DNA of 39,195 nt, taken from contig CALGTD010000196.1 of NCBI GenBank assembly GCA_937901895.1, positions 1 through 39,195 on the forward strand. The letters are read 5' to 3'. Made by a program: the position numbers and the translations under genes. Each line of letters opens with the position of its first letter. Position 1 is the first letter of the stretch. The DNA comes from an uncultured Spartobacteria bacterium (lineage in GTDB: Bacteria; Verrucomicrobiota; Verrucomicrobiia; Chthoniobacterales; JAATET01). Shown in pieces: positions 8,621 to 15,771 of this stretch. The notes beneath the pieces were generated by a model. It was not told the DNA's origin. It saw nothing but the letters and a program-made list of their open reading frames with translations, and did not search any database.

Positions 8621-8647
8621 TGCTAATTTTTTCGAGGGAGCGGACAT
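8621..8647 (+). promoter_or_regulatory. Putative ECF-type promoter of PEP-CTERM gene 1
   Basis: TGCTAATTTT at 8621-8630 and GACAT at 8643-8647 keep the 22-nt phase seen at the other three sites. The -10-like box is 89 nt before the start codon, so this leader is longer than those of paralogues 2 and 3. It sits back to back with the minus-strand copy at 8568-8594 in one 187-bp divergent region. Confidence 0.6.
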
Positions 8648-8731
8648 ATTTCCGTGAAGTCCGGGACGTTCCACCGCCCACATGGCGATGGCCGGATCCG
8701 CTCTTCGTTCCAACCGAAACAACCCCAAACC

Positions 8732-9616
8732 ATGAAAAAACGTTTCCTTATCCCCGCCGTGCTTGCCCTGAGTGCAGGCCTGGCTTCCGCCCAATCGCTG
8801 ATGCTCGACTTCGGTCAGCAGGACATCACGGCCGGCGATCTCACCACCAGCCCGGGACATGCGACGGGCAGGATTCCTCTCACGGATACCACCTGGAACA
8901 AGATCACCTCGTCCGTCGCGGTCACCTCGCTGAACTTCGGAAACGGCACGGCGGCGACCGGAGTGACGCTTACGATGGGACAGGAGGGCGGCAGCCTTGA
9001 CAGCACCATCTATTTTTCGGTCCCGATTACGAGCACCTCACTCGCGGGCACGGGTGGCTCGGTGCCCGGCTGGACGTCGCTGCTCGGTGAAAGCTCGATC
9101 TACGGTCAAGGAAACTCTCCGAACATCGTGCGAAGCACCGCCGGGCGTGACGGATTCTTTGGCGGAGGGACGGCATCGAGCGGTCAGGCGGTCGGTCTGC
9201 GCATCGATGGCCTCGCGGTTGGCGACTACGTCGTCTACGTGATGGCCCGCAACACGAACACGAATTCGCTGGCAAACCCGATGAATATCTACACCGGCGT
9301 CGGGGCCTCCGCTGGCACGTTCGACTTCAGCGCGTTGACGGCCGTGCAGCAGGCGAACACGACCTACCCGACCGCAGACTACGATGGGCAGTTCAACTCG
9401 TTCATCGAGGGGAACAACTACGTCGCGATTTCGTTTACGATCTCGACGGCCGGGCAGGCGTTTTACCTCGTTTCCGAAGGTGCGACCACCTCGGAGAACC
9501 GCGGGTTCCTCAACAGCGTTCAGATCGTCGCCGTCCCTGAGCCGGCGGAGTTGAGCGTGCTGATTGCGGGCGGTCTCGGAGTGCTTGCTCTCCTGCGGCG
9601 CCGCAAGGTGGCGTAA
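8732..9616 (+). CDS. PEP-CTERM sorted secreted protein, paralogue 1
   Basis: The 294-residue product has a signal peptide (MKKRFLIPAVLALSAGLASA) and a C-terminal PEP-CTERM tail: VPEPAEL, a hydrophobic stretch, then LLRRRK. This is the signature for exosortase-dependent sorting to the outer envelope in Gram-negative bacteria. The central part is a beta-rich domain unknown to me, shared with the next two genes: LMLDFG after the signal, SPGHATG, AGRDGFFGGG, GLRIDGLAVGDYVVYVMARNTNT, and a GFLNSVQIVAVPEP end. The ATG at 8732 was chosen because it begins the signal peptide. It is the shortest and most diverged of the three and lacks the GNTGA...GPGSIYGD insert in full form. The exosortase itself is not in the window. 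Confidence 0.9.
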   Translation: MKKRFLIPAVLALSAGLASAQSLMLDFGQQDITAGDLTTSPGHATGRIPLTDTTWNKITSSVAVTSLNFGNGTAATGVTLTMGQEGGSLDSTIYFSVPITSTSLAGTGGSVPGWTSLLGESSIYGQGNSPNIVRSTAGRDGFFGGGTASSGQAVGLRIDGLAVGDYVVYVMARNTNTNSLANPMNIYTGVGASAGTFDFSALTAVQQANTTYPTADYDGQFNSFIEGNNYVAISFTISTAGQAFYLVSEGATTSENRGFLNSVQIVAVPEPAELSVLIAGGLGVLALLRRRKVA

Positions 9617-9628
9617 GCCCGTTCGCGA

Positions 9629-9668
9629 CGGGTCGCTCCGTGAGGATCCTGCCAATCGGAGCGATCCG
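9629..9668 (+). terminator. Hairpin between PEP-CTERM genes 1 and 2
   Basis: A 12-bp stem (9629-9640 with 9657-9668, one G-U pair) encloses a 16-nt loop; the right arm is CGGAGCGATCCG. There is no T-run after it, so it is either a non-classical terminator for gene 1 or a regulatory structure. A near-identical right arm recurs between genes 2 and 3, in both cases 15-20 bp before the TGCTAA box. Confidence 0.45.
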
Positions 9669-9685
9669 GAGTGCGGTTTGATCGT

Positions 9686-9712
9686 TGCTAAGTTTTCCCG
9701 CACTTCGGTCAT
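9686..9712 (+). promoter_or_regulatory. Putative ECF-type promoter of PEP-CTERM gene 2
   Basis: TGCTAAGTTTT at 9686-9696 and GTCAT at 9708-9712, again 22 nt apart by first base. The following bases (TCATCTAC) also resemble the copy before gene 3. The GTCAT box is 45 nt before the start codon, exactly as for gene 3. Confidence 0.65.
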
Positions 9713-9752
9713 TCATCTACGTTCAGCAGATATACCTTCCTCATTCCCCCCC

Positions 9753-10649
9753 ATGAAAAAGCTCCTTACCCTCCCGGCGGTGCTCGCGTTGAGCGCCGCC
9801 TTCGCCTCCGCGCAAACACTGATGCTCGACTTCGGGCCGAACGCCATCACCGCCGGAGCGGAGACCACCAGTCCCGGGCATGCCGTCGGCACGATTCCGC
9901 TCGCGGATACCGCCTGGAACCACATCACGACGTCTGCTCCGGTATCCACGCTGAAATTTGCGAACGGCACCAATGCGACGGGCGTCTCCCTGACCATGGG
10001 GCAGGAGGCGACAGGCGGCAGCAACATCATCAACTACTCCACGGCCATCACGAACCTCGCTCTTCAGGGCAACACCAGTGCCGCCACGGGCAAGCAGAAC
10101 CTCCGGGGGCCGGGTTCCATTTACGGGGACATCCAGAACGCGAGCGCCGAAAATGCCGTCAACACGGCCGGGCGGGACGGCTTCTTTGGTGGAGGAGCCT
10201 CAACGAGCGACGGTGCGGCGATCGGCCTTCGAATCGACGGTCTCGCCGTCGGCAACTACGTCGTCTACGTGATGGCGCGGAACACGAATGTGACCTCATC
10301 GGCCGCCAATTCGATGAACATCTATTCGTTCGTGGGAGCGTTCTCGGGGACCTTCGACTTCAACTCGCTCGATCCGGTGACGGAAGTGAACACGAACTAC
10401 GCGTCCGCGGGATACGCGGGTCAATACACCGTGTTCACGGCGGGCGAAAACTACGTCGCGATCAACGTCTCGATTGGAGAAGGGCAGTCCCTGTTTCTCG
10501 CGATCGACGGGGCGATTCTCGACATCGAACGCCGGGGCTTCCTGAATATGGTGCAAGTCGTCGCCGTGCCTGAACCGGCGGAATTGAGCATGCTCGTCGC
10601 AGCCGGTCTCGGACTGCTCGTCCTCGTGCGGCGCCGCAAGATGGCCTAG
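9753..10649 (+). CDS. PEP-CTERM sorted secreted protein, paralogue 2
   Basis: The 298-residue product has a signal peptide (MKKLLTLPAVLALSAAFASA), the shared beta-rich domain and a PEP-CTERM tail (VPEPAELSMLVAAGLGLLVLVRRRK). It is close to paralogue 3 along its whole length, including the blocks TAGAETTSPGHA, LQGNTSAATGKQNLRGPGSIY, ENAVNTAGRDGFFGGG and EVNTNYASAGYAGQYTVF. The start at 9753 begins the signal peptide; a longer frame from 9564 would read back through the promoter motif and gene 1. No Shine-Dalgarno is visible; the leader just before the ATG is C-rich. I cannot assign a molecular function beyond an exosortase-sorted envelope or matrix protein. Confidence 0.9.
   Translation: MKKLLTLPAVLALSAAFASAQTLMLDFGPNAITAGAETTSPGHAVGTIPLADTAWNHITTSAPVSTLKFANGTNATGVSLTMGQEATGGSNIINYSTAITNLALQGNTSAATGKQNLRGPGSIYGDIQNASAENAVNTAGRDGFFGGGASTSDGAAIGLRIDGLAVGNYVVYVMARNTNVTSSAANSMNIYSFVGAFSGTFDFNSLDPVTEVNTNYASAGYAGQYTVFTAGENYVAINVSIGEGQSLFLAIDGAILDIERRGFLNMVQVVAVPEPAELSMLVAAGLGLLVLVRRRKMA
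10100..10132. repeat. 33-nt block identical between PEP-CTERM genes 2 and 3
   Basis: Positions 10100-10132 and 11133-11165 are identical, including third codon positions, within the part that encodes LRGPGSIYGD. Flanking codons differ at several synonymous sites. This is a remnant of recent duplication or of gene conversion between the paralogues. Confidence 0.7.
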
Positions 10650-10659
10650 GCTCATTTGC

Positions 10660-10704
10660 CCCGGATCGCTTCCGGATATTTCTTGCGAATCGGAGCGATC
10701 CGGG
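10660..10704 (+). terminator. Hairpin between PEP-CTERM genes 2 and 3
   Basis: The arms 10660-10674 and 10691-10704 pair over 14 positions with one bulged base, around a 16-nt loop. The right arm CGGAGCGATCCGGG nearly repeats that of the hairpin at 9629-9668. No T-run follows. It may end transcription of gene 2 and insulate the promoter of gene 3. Confidence 0.45.
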
Positions 10705-10718
10705 CCGCTGCGGGCCGC

Positions 10719-10745
10719 TGCTAAGTTTTATTTGTCCCCCGTCAT
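10719..10745 (+). promoter_or_regulatory. Putative ECF-type promoter of PEP-CTERM gene 3
   Basis: TGCTAAGTTTT at 10719-10729 and GTCAT at 10741-10745, with the same 22-nt phase. The -35-like element is identical to that of gene 2, while the 11-nt spacer sequence is quite different, which argues for selection on the two boxes rather than simple copying. Confidence 0.65.
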
Positions 10746-10785
10746 CCTTCTACACTCAGATCTTCACTCCCCACTTCAACCCCCG

Positions 10786-11682
10786 ATGAAAAAGCTCCTT
10801 ATCCTCCCTGCAGTCCTTACGTTGAGCGCCGGCTTCGCTTCCGCGCAGAACCTGATGCTGGACTTTGGCCCGAACCCTGTCACCGCCGGAGCCGAAACCG
10901 TCAGTCCCGGGCATGCCACTGGCTGGGTGCCGGTAACGGAGACGTTCTGGAACTACATCTGGAGTTCGGATCCGGTGACCTTGCTGAACTATGCCGACGG
11001 CTCGGTTGCGACGGGCGTCACCTTGTCCATGGGGCAGGAAATGTTTGGCGGTGACAATATCATCGACTTCTCCTGGCCCATCGGGCGAATCGACCTTCAG
11101 GGCAATACCGGGGCCGCTGTAGGCAAGCAAAGCCTCCGGGGGCCGGGTTCCATTTACGGGGACATTCAGAATGCGAGCGCCGAAAATGCGATCAATACGC
11201 CTGGACGCGACGGGTTCTTCGGCGGTGGGAACTCAACGTCCGACGGTGCGGCGATCGGTCTGCGAGTCGACGGCCTCACCGCAGGCGACTACGTCGTCTA
11301 TGTGATGGCGCGAAACACGAACGTGACCTCGTCGGCCTTCACTCCGATGAATATCTACACGTCGGTGGGCGCAGCCTCGGAGACTTTCGACTTCAGTTTG
11401 CTCACCCCGGTCATGGAGGTGAACACGAACTACTCCTCTGCGGAATACGATGGCCAATACACCGTGTTCACGGAAGAGGACAACTACGTCGCGATCAACG
11501 TCTCGATCGCAGATGGAGATTCCCTGTTTCTCGCGATCGAGGGTGCGAACGCTGACAGCGAGCGTCGCGGCTTCATGAACATGGTTCAGGTCGTTGCCGT
11601 TCCCGAGCCGGGAACCTGGATGTTGCTCGGTCTGGGTGCCGTCGTTCTGGTTTTCCGCGGGGTGTGCAGCCGCCGGGCGTGA
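10786..11682 (+). CDS. PEP-CTERM sorted secreted protein, paralogue 3
   Basis: The 298-residue product has a signal peptide (MKKLLILPAVLTLSAGFASA), the same central domain as the two preceding genes, and a PEP-CTERM tail that has diverged (VPEPGTWMLLGLGAVVLVF, ending GVCSRRA). The tail keeps the PEP motif, hydrophobic helix and basic end, so sorting should still work, but the helix sequence belongs to a different subtype from the VPEPAEL tails of paralogues 1 and 2. It is more acidic than paralogue 2. The start at 10786 begins the signal peptide and sits 45 nt after the -10-like box. Downstream lies the GH43 gene after an 86-bp gap with a weak hairpin. Confidence 0.9.
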   Translation: MKKLLILPAVLTLSAGFASAQNLMLDFGPNPVTAGAETVSPGHATGWVPVTETFWNYIWSSDPVTLLNYADGSVATGVTLSMGQEMFGGDNIIDFSWPIGRIDLQGNTGAAVGKQSLRGPGSIYGDIQNASAENAINTPGRDGFFGGGNSTSDGAAIGLRVDGLTAGDYVVYVMARNTNVTSSAFTPMNIYTSVGAASETFDFSLLTPVMEVNTNYSSAEYDGQYTVFTEEDNYVAINVSIADGDSLFLAIEGANADSERRGFMNMVQVVAVPEPGTWMLLGLGAVVLVFRGVCSRRA

Positions 11683-11705
11683 GGGGTGCGACGAAAGGCG
11701 TCCGT

Positions 11706-11731
11706 GCCAGACGGGCACGAGCCGGTCTGGC
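11706..11731 (+). terminator. Weak hairpin after the PEP-CTERM cluster
   Basis: GCCAGAC at 11706-11712 pairs with GTCTGGC at 11725-11731, followed by only TTT. It lies in the 86-bp gap between PEP-CTERM gene 3 and the GH43 gene and could be a weak terminator. I see no copy of the TGCTAA/GnCAT promoter motif in this gap. Confidence 0.3.
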
Positions 11732-11768
11732 TTTACGCCGGCTCACGGGCTGGGGCAGGTTGGTGCCG

Positions 11769-12728
11769 ATGAAAAATCTGCTCCCCTGCCTTGTCGCCGC
11801 CGCCATGACCGCTTCCCCGGTTCTTCATGCCGCCAATCCCATTCTCGACGGATGGTATGCGGACCCTGAGGTCGCTGTGTTCGAGGACCAGTATTGGATT
11901 TTCCCGACCTACTCGGCGCCCTACGACCAGCAGACGCATTTCGACGCGTTTTCATCCAGGGATCTCGTCCATTGGGAGAAGCACCCGCGGGTGCTCGAGA
12001 ACAAGAACGTGTCGTGGGCGCGCCGCGCGATGTGGGCGCCGTGCGTCGTGCGCAAGGACGGCAAATACTACTTTTTCTTTGCGGCCAATGACGTCCACGA
12101 GGGCGAGGTTGGCGGCATTGGCGTGGCCGTCGCGGACAAGCCGGAAGGCCCCTACAAGGACTATCTCGGCAAGCCGCTGATCAATGAGATCGTCAACGGC
12201 GCGCAGCCGATCGACCAGGCGGTCTTCAAGGGACCCGATGGCAAGTGGTGGATCATCTACGGCGGCTGGGGCCACTGCAACATGGCCCAGCTCAGCGACG
12301 ACTTCACGGAGATCGTGCCGTTCGAGGACGGCTCGAAATTCCGCGAGATCACGCCGGAGGGTTACGTGGAGGGGCCGATCATGTTCGGACGGAAGGGGAA
12401 GGTTTATTTCATGTGGTCGGAGGGAGGCTGGGGCACGCCCGACTACAAGGTCGCCTATGCGATGGCGGACTCGATTCACGGGCCCTGGAAGCGAATTGGA
12501 ACGATCCTCGAGCAGGATCCGGAAGTCGCCACCAGCGCCGGGCACCACTCGGTGCTCCAGATTCCCGGCAAGGATGAGTGGTATATCATCTACCACCGCC
12601 GGCCACTCGATCGCACCGACGCGAATCACCGTGTCACGTGCATCGACAAAATGGAATTCAACGCGGACGGCACGATCAAACCCGTGAAGATGACCTTCAC
12701 GGGCGTGCCGGCCCGACCTTTGCCTTAG
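11769..12728 (+). CDS. Secreted glycoside hydrolase family 43-type protein
   Basis: The 319-residue product is a single-domain five-bladed beta-propeller enzyme of GH43 type, a family with arabinanases, arabinofuranosidases, xylosidases and galactosidases. Signal peptide about 1-21 (ending VLHAA). The three expected acidic residues are visible: Asp32 in YADPEVAVF (base), Asp149 in PIDQAVFKG (pKa modulator) and Glu201 in YVEGPIMF (acid). WAPCVVRKDGKYYFFF and the GHHSVLQIPGKDEWYIIYHRR segment are also family-like. The substrate cannot be named, but arabinose- or galactose-rich side chains of pectin would fit the other genes in the window. The ATG at 11769 begins the signal peptide. The next gene follows after 40 bp on the same strand. 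Confidence 0.88.
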   Translation: MKNLLPCLVAAAMTASPVLHAANPILDGWYADPEVAVFEDQYWIFPTYSAPYDQQTHFDAFSSRDLVHWEKHPRVLENKNVSWARRAMWAPCVVRKDGKYYFFFAANDVHEGEVGGIGVAVADKPEGPYKDYLGKPLINEIVNGAQPIDQAVFKGPDGKWWIIYGGWGHCNMAQLSDDFTEIVPFEDGSKFREITPEGYVEGPIMFGRKGKVYFMWSEGGWGTPDYKVAYAMADSIHGPWKRIGTILEQDPEVATSAGHHSVLQIPGKDEWYIIYHRRPLDRTDANHRVTCIDKMEFNADGTIKPVKMTFTGVPARPLP

Positions 12729-12768
12729 GGCGCCGGCCACCCCTCGCGCCGACCGCCCCCTCGATTGC

Positions 12769-15063
12769 ATGTCCCTCCGATTCTGTATTGCCTCCGTTCT
12801 CTTCCTCGCCACCGCCCTCCAGGGCCATTCCGCGGACACGATCGGCGATCGTTTGAAAGCCGGTGAAAATCTGAAGATCGTCACCTACGGAACCAGCCTC
12901 ACCGCCGGCGGCGGCTGGGTGCCGCAGATGAAGGCGGCGCTCGACGCGAAGTTTCCGGGGCAGATCGTGCTGGAAAACACCGCAAAGGGCGGAATGACCT
13001 CGGAATGGGGCGTCGAGAACTTCGACGAGCGGGTGGTCGCGAAGAAGCCGGACGTGCTTTTCCTCGAGTTTGCGGTGAACGATGCCGTCGAGCGGTTCGG
13101 CATTCCCGAGGCGAAGTCGCGCCGCAATCTTGAGTCGATGATCGACCGCGCAAGGCGGGCGAACCCGGACATCGAGATCATTCTTCAAACGACGAATCCC
13201 GTGCTCGACCGTCCGAAGGGGCACGACGGCCACCGGCCGGATCTCGAGAAGCGCTTTGAAACCGTTCGCAAGGTTGCCTCGGCAAAGAACACCCGGCTCA
13301 TCGACAACGAGCCCGCGTGGCGCCGGCTGCTCGAGACTGACGAGGCCGCCTTCCGGAAACTTGTGCCCGATGGTCTGCATCCGACTCCGGAGGGCTACAG
13401 CGAGGTCGTGACGCCGGCATTGCTCGCCGCGCTCGGGATTTCCGATGGCCCGGCATCCGAGCCCGCGAAGGACACGGCATCGGCGAATGGAGTGATTCGC
13501 TCGGACATTCTGGTCTACGGCGGCACGTCCGCCGCGGTTACTGCGGCCGTCCAGGCCAAACGGATGGGAAAGAGTGTCGTGTTGCTCAGCCCCGAGAAGG
13601 ATCGCGGCGGGCTCACGAGCGGCGGGCTTGGATGGACGGATCTGGGGGATCCACGGACGATCGGTGGATTGAGCCGCGAGTTTTATCACCGCGTTTACAA
13701 GCACTATCAGCAACCCGACGCGTGGAAGTGGCAGCCGCGGGAGTCGTTCGGCGGGCAGGCCCAGGGCACGAAGGCGATGGACGACGTGAACGAGACGATG
13801 TGGATCTTCGAGCCGCACGTGGCCGAGAAGATTTTCGATGATCTCATCGAGGAGCACGGGGTGCGCGTCGAACATGGCCGGTTGAATCTCGATGCCGGAG
13901 TCGCCCGAAAGGGGAATCGCATCCAGGCCATCCGGACGGAGGACGGCCGCGTGTTTGCGGCGGACATGTTCATCGACGCTACCTACGAGGGGGACCTCAT
14001 GGCGAAGGCCGGGGTGAGCTACGCGATCGGCAGGGAACCGAACGCGAAATACGGGGAGAAGTTCAACGGCATCCAGGAGCGCGAGGCGAAGAAGAATCAG
14101 CTCCCTCCCGGCATCAGTCCGTATGTCGTGCCCGGAGACCCGAAGAGCGGCCTGCTCCCCGGCGTGAACGCGAACGCAGGCGGCGCAGACGGGGCGGGGG
14201 ACGGAAAGATCCAGGCCTATTGCTACCGGATGGTGCTCACCTCACATCCCGAGAATCGCATTCCGATCCGGAAGCCCGAGGGCTACGACGAGAAGGATTT
14301 CGAGATTCTCTTTCGTGCGATCGAAGCGGGGCAGAAGGATCGTTTCTTCAAGGTCGACGCCGTCCCGAATCGCAAGACCGACTCGAACAATGCCTCCGGC
14401 ATCTCGTGCGACTACATCGGGATGAACTACGAGTATCCCGAGGGCGACTACAAGACGCGCGAGCGGATTGCCGACGCCCACCGCTACTGGCAGCTCGGCA
14501 TCCTGTGGACGCTGCAGAACCATCCACGCGTGCCGGAGTCGATCCGCAACGCCCACGCGAAATGGGGATTGCCGGCGGACGAGTTTGTCGACAACGGCCA
14601 CTGGCCTCATCAACTCTACGTGCGTGAGGCGCGGCGGATGGTCAGCGATTTTGTGATGACCGAGCGCACGATCCACGACAAGAAAGGCGTCTCCAGACCG
14701 ATCGGCATGGGTTCCTACAACATGGATTCCCACCACGTTCAGCGCATCGTCGGAAGGAACGGGGATCTCATCAACGAGGGCGATGTCCAGGAGTCCGCAC
14801 GCGGTCCCTACCAGATCGATTACGGCGCGATCGTGCCGAAGCAATCCGAGTGCGAGAATCTGCTGGTGCCCGTCTGCCTGTCGGCGTCCCACATCGCCTA
14901 CGGGTCGATCCGCATGGAGCCGGTGTTCATGATCCTTGGCCAATCGGCGGCCGCCGCAGCCGCGATCGCGCAGGACGACAAGGTGCCCGTCCAGCGGGTG
15001 GATTATCGCAAACTCAAGGAGCAGCTCCAGAAGGACGGTCAGACGCTTTCGCTGGACTCTTGA
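12769..15063 (+). CDS. Secreted fusion of SGNH/GDSL hydrolase and FAD-dependent oxidoreductase
   Basis: The 764-residue product has a signal peptide (1-22), then an SGNH hydrolase domain (about 33-225) with all blocks visible: Ser43 in YGTSLTAGGGW, Gly74-Gly75, Asn104 in FAVNDA, and Asp201/His204 in DGLHP. A short linker leads to an FAD-dependent oxidoreductase domain (about 245-755) of the FAD_oxidored type. This starts DILVYGGTSAAVTAAVQAKRMG, continues RGGLTSGGLGWTDLGD and AADMFIDATYEGDLMAKAG, and ends with GQSAAAAAAIAQD. SGNH enzymes of this kind are often carbohydrate acetyl esterases; FAD_oxidored proteins are common in polysaccharide loci but poorly characterised. The frame is continuous with no sign of a sequencing fusion. 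The GH43 gene upstream suggests a joint role on a decorated polysaccharide. Confidence 0.85.
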   Translation: MSLRFCIASVLFLATALQGHSADTIGDRLKAGENLKIVTYGTSLTAGGGWVPQMKAALDAKFPGQIVLENTAKGGMTSEWGVENFDERVVAKKPDVLFLEFAVNDAVERFGIPEAKSRRNLESMIDRARRANPDIEIILQTTNPVLDRPKGHDGHRPDLEKRFETVRKVASAKNTRLIDNEPAWRRLLETDEAAFRKLVPDGLHPTPEGYSEVVTPALLAALGISDGPASEPAKDTASANGVIRSDILVYGGTSAAVTAAVQAKRMGKSVVLLSPEKDRGGLTSGGLGWTDLGDPRTIGGLSREFYHRVYKHYQQPDAWKWQPRESFGGQAQGTKAMDDVNETMWIFEPHVAEKIFDDLIEEHGVRVEHGRLNLDAGVARKGNRIQAIRTEDGRVFAADMFIDATYEGDLMAKAGVSYAIGREPNAKYGEKFNGIQEREAKKNQLPPGISPYVVPGDPKSGLLPGVNANAGGADGAGDGKIQAYCYRMVLTSHPENRIPIRKPEGYDEKDFEILFRAIEAGQKDRFFKVDAVPNRKTDSNNASGISCDYIGMNYEYPEGDYKTRERIADAHRYWQLGILWTLQNHPRVPESIRNAHAKWGLPADEFVDNGHWPHQLYVREARRMVSDFVMTERTIHDKKGVSRPIGMGSYNMDSHHVQRIVGRNGDLINEGDVQESARGPYQIDYGAIVPKQSECENLLVPVCLSASHIAYGSIRMEPVFMILGQSAAAAAAIAQDDKVPVQRVDYRKLKEQLQKDGQTLSLDS

Positions 15064-15143
15064 GATAAATCTCGCGGCCGAACAACCGAAGGCCTCGGAA
15101 TTTCCGTCAATGGCCGTGTGACCGTGAGGGGGGTGATCTTCGA

Positions 15144-15171
15144 GATGCGGCCCCTCGAGGTTGGCCGCATC
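15144..15171 (+). terminator. Hairpin downstream of the SGNH/FAD fusion gene
   Basis: A perfect 9-bp stem, GATGCGGCC at 15144-15152 with GGCCGCATC at 15163-15171, closes a 10-nt loop. There is no T-run. It lies in the 225-bp gap before the next gene, whose remaining sequence shows only a TATGAT-like box (15230-15235) without a matching -35. Confidence 0.35.
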
Positions 15172-15288
15172 CTCAGGCTCTTGCTGCGCTCCTTCCGAAT
15201 AATCCGCACGACGACGGCTCTCTTTCGTGTATGATCATCGTTGCGCACCGTTTTGAAGAAAGGTGCGAATCCATTCGTTTAATTCTCC

Positions 15289-15645
15289 ATGAAGAAACTC
15301 ATCTGTCTCACCGCAATCCTCGCCGGCGCTGCGCTGGCGATTGTTCCCACCAATCTCCGCGCTGCGGAGAAGTCCGCTGAGAAGGCGGGCAAGAACGACG
15401 GCTTCGTCGGAGTCGTCACCAAGGTGGACCCCGCCGCGAAGACGCTTACGGTGAAGAACGCGAAGAGCGACAAGGAAGCCACGTTCACGTTCTCCGAGGA
15501 GACGAACGTCGTCGACGACGACGGCAAGGAGATCGCGATCACAACGATCAAGGAAGGTGTTCGCATTCGCGTGCATGCCGACGAAGGCAAGGACGCCGCC
15601 CGTCGCATCAAGGTCACCGAGAAGAAGAAGGCGAAGAAGGAATAG
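15289..15645 (+). CDS. Small secreted lysine-rich protein of unknown function
   Basis: The 118-residue product has a signal peptide (about 1-25, MKKLICLTAILAGAALAIVP...LRAAE). It is followed by a compact beta-rich segment (GFVGVVTKVDPAAKTLTVKNA, then ATFTFSEETNVVDDDGKEI, then GVRIRVHADE) and a Lys-rich end (KVTEKKKAKKE). The pattern of a short OB-like barrel with alternating hydrophobics resembles secreted DUF5666-type domains, but that is only a resemblance. It is monocistronic: hairpin upstream, strong terminator 45 bp downstream. The basic tail could bind polyanions or the cell surface, which is inference. Confidence 0.75.
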   Translation: MKKLICLTAILAGAALAIVPTNLRAAEKSAEKAGKNDGFVGVVTKVDPAAKTLTVKNAKSDKEATFTFSEETNVVDDDGKEIAITTIKEGVRIRVHADEGKDAARRIKVTEKKKAKKE

Positions 15646-15689
15646 TCCCGGACGGGAGCGCGCGGAGATCCGCGCCATCCCCGGAAACA

Positions 15690-15720
15690 AAAAGGGCCAC
15701 CCGCATTGGGTGGCCCTTTT
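15690..15720. terminator. Strong bidirectional rho-independent terminator
   Basis: A perfect 13-bp stem (15690-15702 with 15708-15720) with a 5-nt loop (GCATT). The core is GGGCCACCC/GGGTGGCCC and the stem ends in A-run and T-run on opposite sides, so it works in both directions. It sits between the convergent small secreted protein gene and the mutarotase gene and is the clearest terminator in the window. Confidence 0.93.
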
Positions 15721-15771
15721 CTTTTGGAATCCAGGCGCCCGTTGCCGGGCGCTCCGGAAAAGGTCGCGGCG

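Noticed and set aside
12697..13875. A 392-codon minus-strand frame opposite the SGNH domain
   Set aside because: The plus-strand frame carries all SGNH catalytic blocks; the antisense frame shows no family features.
15230..15235. TATGAT as a -10 box for the small secreted protein
   Set aside because: No -35-like sequence at 16-18 bp upstream, so I left it out as a promoter feature.
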